Assembly: GCA_039090855.1 (NCBI GenBank)
Contig: CM077024.1
Location: 66,838,594 to 66,902,593 of the forward strand
Source of the DNA: Macrothele yani
Taxonomy: Eukaryota > Arthropoda > Arachnida > Araneae > Macrothelidae
DNA length: 64,000 nt
Reading direction: 5' to 3'
The translations under genes and the position numbers were made by a program. The notes under the pieces were generated by a model, which was not told where the DNA came from, searched no databases, and worked only from the letters and a program-made list of their open reading frames with translations. Positions 56,050 to 64,000 of the stretch are shown piece after piece (positions within the stretch are counted from its first letter, which is position 1; every line of letters starts with the position of its first letter).

Positions 56050-57640
56050 AATAACATCATATGAGCAGTAATTTGGATATGAATCGCATCACGTGCGCGG
56101 TAGTGAGCACATCAGCGGTGCCGTGTACATAATAATGATGAAATTAATTATGCGGTGTGATTAATATCGGAGGACGCATCCATAAACTGTCAATACGGGA
56201 ACTATTCATCCAGGAAAAAAAAATAATAAATAGATGACAGTTTATATTTCACCAAAGAAATGAGGAGTTACTCTTATACTTTTTTTGTAAATTTTTATTC
56301 ACAAGAAAGAATATTTCTTCGTCTATCTGCGATCCATCAAGAAAAGGTATTATGCAATGCCTCGCAGAAAATTTGACGTCAATTGCTGTAACGATTTCCT
56401 TATCGGCGTGAAGATTATCTCTCATTTGGAATTTTAAAGCAACGACAATTTCATGAATTTCTTTGCTTGGTCTAAGGAACATCGCTGAACTTTTATCTAC
56501 CGCAGATATAGGTGTCGAACCTGCCAGTTAAGAATGAAATGTGTGCAGTTTTTCTGAAAACTGCTGTAGGAGTAAATATTTCGATAACAATTCAGTGAGG
56601 GGGAAACACTTACGGAAATGCTGCAAGTTTACTCCTAGCCATTTTTCATTTTTGTTTGTTTGTTACACGGTGTGTTAGTTATCTCTGTCATATTTGCTGC
56701 GAGGCGGAAACAAAATGTTCTAAGTGCTGCATTTGTTGATGTAAAGCATTACACCTGAGTGACGATTTCCTTATCGGCGTGAAGTGACAGGTTACTCCAG
56801 AGATAGGAAACGCAAACCTGACTCGCCCAGCGTCATGATCGCTGCTAATGCAGTTGATGCCCTGAGCCGAGTTCATAAACTATGCCTCGGATTCAGCCTC
56901 CCCGCTGCGGACGCCATCCCCCTCTTCCTACCCCCTGCCGCTTGTTTCATACGTCACTGCATGTCCTGGAAGTGAACACAACAGGGGGTCAGACCCGGTG
57001 TCAGGGTGTCATCGGCGACCGAACTCATGGTGGCGGTCGCTTTCAAGTGTAGGCCTCAAGGCGAAAGGATACCGTAAGCCTCGATTTACGACTGCAGGAA
57101 CCAGTGGGCCTACCTGGTAGAATCTCAGCCCGGTGTGTCTCACCACCAGGGCTGGCCCAATGCTAATCGCAATTTGAGCTGAAGAGAGATCGTCGTGTCT
57201 GTAGAGCCCTCAGCTTGCTATTTACGACATCCCACCGAGAACCTGACCATAAATATTAACGTGGCAATAAGACTTCTGCGGCTCCGCTTCATTACAAATG
57301 AGATTCGCAGAGATCTAATTTTTTTCCCTTTTCTCTCTTTACTCTTCTTTCTCCTGTCTTGCAGCACCTGTAGGTCAAAGAGGTCGTCGGCCTCCCTCGA
57401 ATCATGCAATCACATCAGATATGCAAGTGAGAGTCATCCCGTATTCTCGAGAGGCCCTCCTCATTCATTGTCTTTCCCTTCTTTGTTTACTCAGAGTGAA
57501 AACAACGACTTTCCACTTCATAATTCCTATACCCATCTCCTCAGATTTTTTTACAGCAACGTATTCCCCTTAACAGGGATTTGTGGGCCAACTAAAGGAA
57601 TAAAAATTTACTGCCGGTAGGACGTAGGTAACTCCAATAT
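56050..57640. other. Unassigned stretch with a 23 bp direct repeat and a GC-richer block
   Basis: ACGATTTCCTTATCGGCGTG continuing AAG occurs at 56391-56413 and 56762-56784. A minus-strand frame at 56249-56482 (EIHEIVVALKFQMRDNLHAD) could be a relic of a gene but is not recognised. 56980-57200 is GC-richer and may be an unidentified LINE or SINE part. Confidence 0.35.
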
Positions 57641-57699
57641 TTCATTTATTGTTTTACAGAAGTTTACTATTAACTGGCACGGCGCTAAGAAGTGCCCAT

Positions 57700-58150
57700 T
57701 AGTGAACATGATATTAATAAAGATTGAGTAAATGGTTGCACAATAAAAATATAATAAAACAAAAGACTGGATTACATACTACTACTGAATAATTGCAAAA
57801 GTTTAGTACAAATGAACCCATTTACAAAATCCGCAGGGGATGTAGCTAAAAGACTGGAGTACATAGCACTATTGAATGACTGGATTACGTGCAACTATTA
57901 AATGGTTGCACCATTTACCAAAACCACAGCGGATGAACCTAAAAGAGTGGATTACATATAACTATTGAAGATTGGACCATTTACCAAAACCTCAGCGGAC
58001 ATACCTAAAAAAAAATTTGGATTACATACCACTATTGAGAGATTGAAACATTTACCAAAACCCTAGCGCCCGAAAGACAGGATTACATCCCACTATTGAA
58101 TTATCACAAAAGTTTCAGATAAATGAGATCATTTATCGAAACCACATCAT
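57700..58150. repeat. Degenerate tandem repeat, about 75-90 bp unit
   Basis: GGATTACATA-like, CACTATTGAA-like and CCATTTACCAAAACC-like words recur in this order five times or so, with small indels. Confidence 0.7.
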
Positions 58151-58525
58151 AACTAACATCTTTCACAAGCAAAGTCTCATTTACACGCAAAACAATTGCA
58201 ACCGTTCGACATTTACGTATGCAATGACATAAAGCGGTAACGAGTGTTATGACCAATCATATCTGTTATACAAAGATGGGATTGACGTAAAATGTTTCCA
58301 TCCTGCATGCGATAAAGTCAATGCACGGCATTTAGCATAGCAGAACATATACCACACCACACTGTTTTCGGACATGTGGCAAATCTGCTACCTGTAGCAG
58401 TGTTTATCAAAATAAAATATATTACTATAAAATACTTAAATTCCGAAGCGCATGCTGCAATTGTATATGGTTAAAGATATGCTCGTATAATAAATCCTTA
58501 AGGACAAAAAATTATTCAAGTAATT

Positions 58526-58772
58526 TAATGCTAGAAAAACTAAACCGTCTTCAACACGATTATAAGTTAAAACCTTTAATTTAAACACAGAGGTTAAAAA
58601 CACATGGTTAAAAATACACAAGCACTTACAAGACTGCGCCAGTCTCTTTGTCAGGTGTACACCTGCATTTTAACAATACATGGTGTATTTTTAACTATGT
58701 GTTTTTAACCTTTGTGTTTAAATTAAAGGTTTTAACTTAAATCGTGTTGAAGGCTTAGTTTTTCTAGCATTA
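58526..58772. mobile_element. Palindromic MITE candidate
   Basis: Arms 58526-58619 and 58683-58772 are inverted repeats of about 90 bp (for example AACCTTTAATTTAAACACA on the left and its complement on the right), around a 63 bp loop. The ends read TAATGCTAG and CTAGCATTA. There is no coding capacity. Confidence 0.75.
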
Positions 58773-59068
58773 CCAATGCAACACGAAATTCAACCTTGAA
58801 TTTCAAGGAATTTGTTGTTCAATCTCTTCTTTGGACATTAAACGAACACATTAACCCACCTGAAAAAAACATTGTTAAAGAGAGGTACAAATGTTACACC
58901 AAACATATGCACGTTAACGAAACTGTTAGAAACCGGAAGTAATAAGTGTAATTTCAGTTCCTTCAACTTTTATTTTTGTACGTACGTACTTTCAGGGGCG
59001 AATATTCGGGGTGCGGTGCATACTCACACAGATTCGCAATTTAACCAACATTATCGATTATTTTTTTG

Positions 59069-59810
59069 GATTTATTTCTAATAAAACTCGCCAGAGTTTG
59101 TCCTAAGGCTTCGAGTGGTGGTTAAAATTAATTTCCCCATATAATGTTTTCATTAAAAGGAGAAGGTTCGTTCAATAAGCATATCACATTAGCGCTAAGA
59201 TCTTTGGGTGTACGGTTTGGCAAACGCACATCTGATGATGTAAAGCAACTGTGATACAAGAGCTCCCAGATGGCGCTGCAGGCCATGTTCTTATTTCCCT
59301 GTGGTTTCAAACACAACAGTGGAACTCTCAGTGTGTGCTAGCCAAAATGAGCACTGCTTGCATTCCCACGGAGCAGTGCAATTCAACGTCGTTATACGAG
59401 TTGCTGTTATATATACATATTTTGTGGGGGGGGGGGGGGGGAGGATATGTATTTCTAAAAAAACTCGCCGAAGTTTGTCCTAAGGCTTTGCGCGTGTGGC
59501 TAAAACTAATTCCCTTGTGCAATATTTTCGTGAAGAGGAGAAGGTTCATTGCTTCGATCAGTAAACAAAACATTCTAAGTAATATTCGCAGCTTTAGGAG
59601 TGCTGTTTTACTTGCGGACCCCTCAGGTCGTTTAAGCATCGGTAATACAAAGCTATCCAGATGTTTTTATTTCCTTGTGGTTTCAACGCAGATGCTAAAC
59701 TTCCTAGGGTGTACGCCCTTAAAAAAGCAATACTGGTCATACTTGTTTGCGTTTGGAATAACGTGGAGTCATAAACACAATTCAACGTTCTGCTACGAGT
59801 TACTGTTTTT
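59069..59810 (+). repeat. Diverged direct duplication, about 370 bp unit
   Basis: Unit 1 (59069-59425) and unit 2 (59446-59815) share AAACTCGCC, AGTTTGTCCTAAGGCTT, AGGAGAAGGTTC, TTATTTCC-TGTGGTTTCAA, AATTCAACGT and ACGAGTT-CTGTT in the same order. A poly(G) run at about 59426-59440 separates them. The family is unidentified, and the open frame across both units has no motif. Confidence 0.72.
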
Positions 59811-59829
59811 CTGTCTTTACGCCGCTGTG

Positions 59830-60910
59830 TGAATCGATGTGTTTATGAGCACACATTACAATTTGAATTTTGATATCCATTTAGGATGGGGAACAGGGCT
59901 GACGATGAACTAAGTATCCCATTTTCTGCCAGAGCTTTTGCAGTTTGTGTAAATATAGTTAAGGAAGGTAAGCCTTGTCCTGTATTTAAAAATCATAAAA
60001 AATACCAAAAATTCGTTCATCACTCTAGTATTTGCGCAGGAAATTCAGATTTTACTTACAACGGACTGTATGTAAAGAACTTTACAACAAGTAATTAGAT
60101 TACCGCAAAATAAAAAAGAAATGCTTTCGTATGTTCAAAATCAATGCGTGAATTTTGCAGCTCGGGATGCATAATAAAATTTCTGCGTGTTTTTTCCCAT
60201 AACAGCGCACACCCAACCTAAATAGGCACGCGACGCCACTGGTATCTTTGGTGTTGACATTATTGCATCTGTCTCCAAATATTGACCCTTCACTTTATTT
60301 GCGCTGCTGCTGTTCTGTTTTGCTCACCAATTTTCTGTATTTAGAGTAAATGACGTCACAGTTAGACGCAAAGCAAAGTCTGGCATTGAAAGATTACTTT
60401 CATTTTGTAATGAACATATCCGACAAGTTGCTTCTCTGGAGTATCTAATGGTAACAAGGTAACAGCCCTCTTTTTTTCTCGCAGAAATTTCGACACGATT
60501 GCTTTACCCTCGTACCGGAGAGCTTTACCCTCGTATCCAAGAAGAAGTTATATTTCTCAAATTCTAAAGCTGAATTTACTTACTTTATTTATTACTCAAT
60601 TTTACTTATTTTTCTTCTTCATTGCCAGTCAGACTGCCGCTCTTTAGGTGGCTCAAAATTGGAGTTCTAAGCGGAAAATTTCCGGACTACACGTTCACTG
60701 GTGAACAGAAGATGTCAAAGTTCCAGAAAACGTTTCTCTGTGTTCACGAATAATTATTGCGATGAACATTTGTGAAATCAATCAGAAAAGGAGATCAGAT
60801 CTCAATTATTTTACTATGTGCACCCCCAGATAAATGTAATGATCTTTGTACTTTCTTACATCCGCTAGCTAACCGAAGGCTTGTTGAACCGCTGAAAATA
60901 CACAAAACCC
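59830..60910. other. Unassigned stretch
   Basis: I see no gene or repeat. Confidence 0.4.
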
Positions 60911-60917
60911 ACTCTGC

Positions 60918-61140
60918 CGCTCTAGTGGCCGAGTGGTACGAAGCGGTCTCTTCTAATCATTCCTTCGAGATGAATTCGAATCCCGGATGAGGCAAGGGGG
61001 TATAGGTGGCGTGTTTGTCTTACAGTACTATCTCCTTTCCATACCTGGAATCAGTGGCCCTAAATCTGTGACGGGGGACTACTTATAGCCCAATGAGTTA
61101 CTCAAGGTGGTCATTAAACACCCAAACAGAACAAAAACAG
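60918..61140 (+). repeat. tRNA-derived SINE, family 1, diverged
   Basis: The head (GCCGCTCTAGTGGCCGAGTG) and B box (AATTCGAATCCCGG) are followed by the family body and an A-rich end (AACAGAACAAAAACAG). Confidence 0.8.
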
Positions 61141-61478
61141 CCTCTCTCCGGCACAAGGGCTAAACTTGGCAGGGACACGTGCAGCTGGAGAACGCTATCC
61201 CTTCCTCAGGGAGAGTGAAGCGTAAGTTCAAAGTGCCACATCTCCCAGGAAATGAGAAGTGCCAGGAAGCTTGACTATCTGGGTACTTAGCTACCAGGTA
61301 ACCACAGAGCTTTGTTCTTTGATTAATTTATAAGTGAAAAGATATCCCATAAATGATAGAAATTCACAACGAGTTCTTCGTCACGAAAATATTTAGCGAA
61401 ATCTGAATTTGTTTAAACAATTTTAAGATAGAAAATACATCTCGTCGTAATTGATGAATATATTTCAAATACGTGGAG

Positions 61479-61802
61479 ATAATGCAAATAGACGATATCA
61501 TTGCTCTGTCCACATTATTTTATAAACAACGCATAGCAACTGAAGAATTGTTCTACCGACACCGCTGAGATCAAACTCCAGATCTCTTGATAACTAGCCG
61601 AGTGCGTGGTTTGTCAGCCAGCATCTGAGTACACGCATAGCGCTGTGAAATGTTGGCACCGTAGCGTAAAGCGATCGCACTCGGCTAGTTATGGAGCATT
61701 CGATCCCAGTGGTGTCGGTATAACAATTTTCAGTTGCTATTCGTTGTTTATAAAATAAAGAAATAACGTGGACAGAGCGATGACATCGTCTATTTACATC
61801 TT
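61479..61802. repeat. Inverted pair of tRNA-like repeats
   Basis: Arms 61479-61606 and 61676-61802 are inverted repeats. On the plus strand the right copy has CACTCGGCTAGTTAT, ATTCGATCCCAGTGG (B-box-like) and CAGTTGCTATTCGTTGTTTA. The left copy has the same on the minus strand with more changes. They look like two copies of one SINE placed head to head. Confidence 0.7.
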
Positions 61803-61809
61803 GTCGTAA

Positions 61810-62690
61810 GTTTGTTGACTCATCACAATTTGACACGTACCCGTACAATGTTTTCTGCAGACAGGCGGTTGAGAAACTCTGCACTGGAATGTGGGGCATA
61901 GAATGAGAATTTTTATTTAAGCCAACAAACTGCCAGATTTAGTGATCTGGAAGGTTATTCATAATTGCGGATGACGAACTTATAGAATCCACTCGTGTAA
62001 AGAGCAATGTCTCCCTTGAGCAATGAGAAATTTTATTAACAGCCTTTTGTTTCTTGAACATGATTATGGCGAAGTCCTAGGGAAATGATAAAAAAATTCT
62101 TGGCAAAGATGCATGTATCTTCATTTCTGGCGCTCAAAGCAGTACTTCCCTCACAGGTTATACCCATTACACATCAGCAGTCTCGTAATTTCCCATATAC
62201 CTTTCTCTCTCTCTGGTGTAACTTTTTTTATGTGTACACGAAAACCATATGTATGAGGTGCTTCCAAAAACTAATGAGAATATACTGAAAAACCTAAATT
62301 CCGCTCAGCCATTTAATTAATCACATATAGCTTTTGAAATAATTCTTTTGGGTGTTAATTCATGGAGTCGAGCGATTCTTTGGGAGCAAGCCAATAACTC
62401 TTCTTTGATAGCATTGTCTAGTAGTGCTTGTAAACTTTGCAGGATACCGTCCCGGGTATGATATTTGTTTCCACCGCAGTATTAAAGGCGTTCCACTAAT
62501 CTAGAGTATCATACAAAGAAAGTTGACATTTTGACTACTTCTGAAGTTTTGCAGCTAAGCCTTTGGATCACTGCAGAGGTTGCAAATATTTTCTTCGCTT
62601 TGGAACATTTTGCACATATTTCTAAATTTCTCATAATACTCAGTTCTGCTGTTAGATGGGATAAGTGTGTATTAATGGAGTAAGTGTGCA
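61810..62690. other. Unassigned stretch
   Basis: I see no gene. The 3' boundary of the Tc1 remnant downstream could lie here but was not found. Confidence 0.4.
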
Positions 62691-62699
62691 ATCGATCTT

Positions 62700-63422
62700 C
62701 ATGCTTCACAATCGGAACCAGAGAGTCGTGATGGTTCATTCCTCAAGTTTTCATCCTACGTACACTCTACCAATGGTGGAAAACAATGTGAAGCACGATT
62801 CATCAGACCAGATGACCTGTTGCCAGTGTTTAACATCATAGTTACGCACTTTACACCTTTTGTTGCATCGTTGTTGGTTATCAGAGGTTTGTGGATTATG
62901 GCCATAAATACAAGAACGATGTAGTTCCCGAAGAATGACGTAAACGAGAACATTTCGATTGGTGTTTAAATCTAATGCTATTTATGGTGCCGTGATCTTG
63001 TGCTTTCATTTACAATCAGTGCTGACCGTCACTTATCCCTGTGAGACATATCTTCATATGGTGTTCAGAGTTTGCACGTTTGGAGGCAACGCCGTGTCCT
63101 TTTTGATAGGTAGTCATGGTTTTTGACACATGTCCTCGTGTTATGCCTACTAATTCTGCCGTTCTAGTTATTGAAGCTCCTGCAAGAGGCACACTAATAA
63201 TCATGGCGTTTTTGAGGACACTGAGATCTGACATGTACGGCAATTACTCCAGAACGGCTTTTTCACCTGCGTCTGTGGCACTGTTATGTCACAGCCAACA
63301 CTGTACTGCACCCCTTTATATACCCCAGATCGGGGTGACGTCGTCCATTTGATTTGCATACGGCGCATTGCATGTACTCTAGTCGCAGCCGGTGTTTCCA
63401 TTATTTTGATAAACTCCTGTAA
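62700..63422 (-). pseudogene. Tc1-like element and transposase remnant
   Basis: On the minus strand, ACAGGAGTTTATCAAAATAA near 63422 is a plausible terminal repeat. A TATATAAAGG box lies near 63322, then a frame from 63243 has MPYMSDLSVLKNAMIISVPL and AGASITRTAELVGITRGHVS (helix-turn-helix). After a break, IHKPLITNNDATKGVKC and a WSDES-containing stretch at about 62800-62810 (first Asp) can be read. Later catalytic residues are not recognisable. Confidence 0.65.
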
Positions 63423-63429
63423 AAACATT

Positions 63430-63599
63430 GTTAATCTATTGTTTAGGTCATTCAGTGATGCACTGTATTGTAGAATTACTTTGAATGAAATACAGACAAG
63501 AAATTTATGCGAAGAGTTGAGTGAAATAATTAGGCTGCTAAATAAACTGCTTGTTGAATTACGTCTAAACTACAAAACCAGAACTTGTATCTATACTTC

Positions 63600-63630
<31 letters not shown>

Positions 63631-64000
63631 AGTTGAATACATCTTTTTCGCGATGAAAGAGATGAATTCTTTCTCAATTTTGTCTTTCGCAGTTCCTCGA
63701 AAATCTGAGGTATTCTGTGATATTTATTCATGGACTGAAAATAATGTTAAAGGAGTTCATATGAAGCAGGCACTTCCTCCATTTATCTGACAACCATCAT
63801 GACCCTAAGATCATGAAACGAGCGCTGATTGAAGTCTTTCGTTCCGGGTTCAGAAGTCATCTCTGTGTCTTCCGTGTCACAAGGTAGTGTCGGATACATC
63901 GGGATACGACCACCGACGCCACCGAACAAAACAATAAATAACCGCATTTTCTGCTATCAAGAGGAAATGAGGAAGAAGTTTTAATGTAGACTTTCAAAGA
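63430..64000. other. Unassigned end of window
   Basis: A T run at 63600-63625 could be the tail of a minus-strand retroposon, but no body was identified. Confidence 0.4.

Noticed and set aside
59251..59832. 193-codon plus-strand frame as a gene
   Set aside because: It spans the duplicated unit and a poly(G) run, and has no motif. The duplication explains it better.
62257..62285. Second terminal repeat of the Tc1 remnant at 62700-63422
   Set aside because: AGGTGCTTCC resembles the right end but is in the wrong orientation for an inverted repeat partner.

Overview
This window looks like intergenic or intronic DNA from an AT-rich invertebrate nuclear genome, most likely an arthropod (inferred; a chelicerate would fit). 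The evidence is long non-coding stretches, many decayed transposons (RTE-type LINEs, Tc1, mariner and hAT DNA transposons), and short interspersed elements with tRNA-like heads and A-rich tails. There are no bacterial-style operons. I can defend no complete host gene. A few short minus-strand open stretches and one GC-rich patch could be host exons, and they are listed at low confidence.

Layout. 266-3436: an almost full-length RTE-type retrotransposon with endonuclease and reverse transcriptase, killed by three nonsense mutations, one frameshift and a changed catalytic FADD box. 3.4-7 kb: AT-rich, with one old SINE and a TATA-bearing, LTR-like stretch. 6.9-10.9 kb: five SINEs, a mariner fragment and an internally deleted RTE copy. 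10.9-14 kb: mostly unassigned. 14-17.6 kb: two mariner pieces, an inverted-repeat MITE candidate with a SINE inside it, and two more SINEs. 18844-20245: a 1.4 kb non-autonomous hAT-like element. 22-23 kb: two copies of another tRNA-derived repeat.

24029-27179: a 3.15 kb structure with about 150 bp terminal inverted repeats that enclose roughly 93 copies of a 30 bp minisatellite. 27831-37525: a nest in which a Tc1 element is split by an 8.48 kb hAT-like element. The hAT-like element itself holds a mariner, a DD36E Tc1-type element, a 5'-truncated RTE, two DD34E Tc1 elements around a third Tc1 fragment, and a small tRNA-like insertion with a 10 bp target duplication. 39.7-42.6 kb: another Tc1, truncated by a pile of RTE 3' ends. 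46 kb: a GC-rich patch. 50253-51410: a second, cleanly bounded DD36E element. 51.5-53.1 kb: RTE 3' fragments. 55338-56045: a gypsy-like integrase fragment between 73 bp inverted repeats. 57.7-61.8 kb: degenerate tandem repeats, a palindromic MITE candidate, a diverged duplication, a SINE and an inverted SINE pair. 62.7-63.4 kb: a decayed Tc1.

No set of genes works together in a cellular pathway here. The interactions are between mobile elements: LINE enzymes presumably copied the SINEs, and DNA transposons served as insertion targets for one another, so the nested order gives relative ages. The main candidates for an undescribed system are the TIR-bounded minisatellite and the inverted-repeat-bounded integrase fragment.
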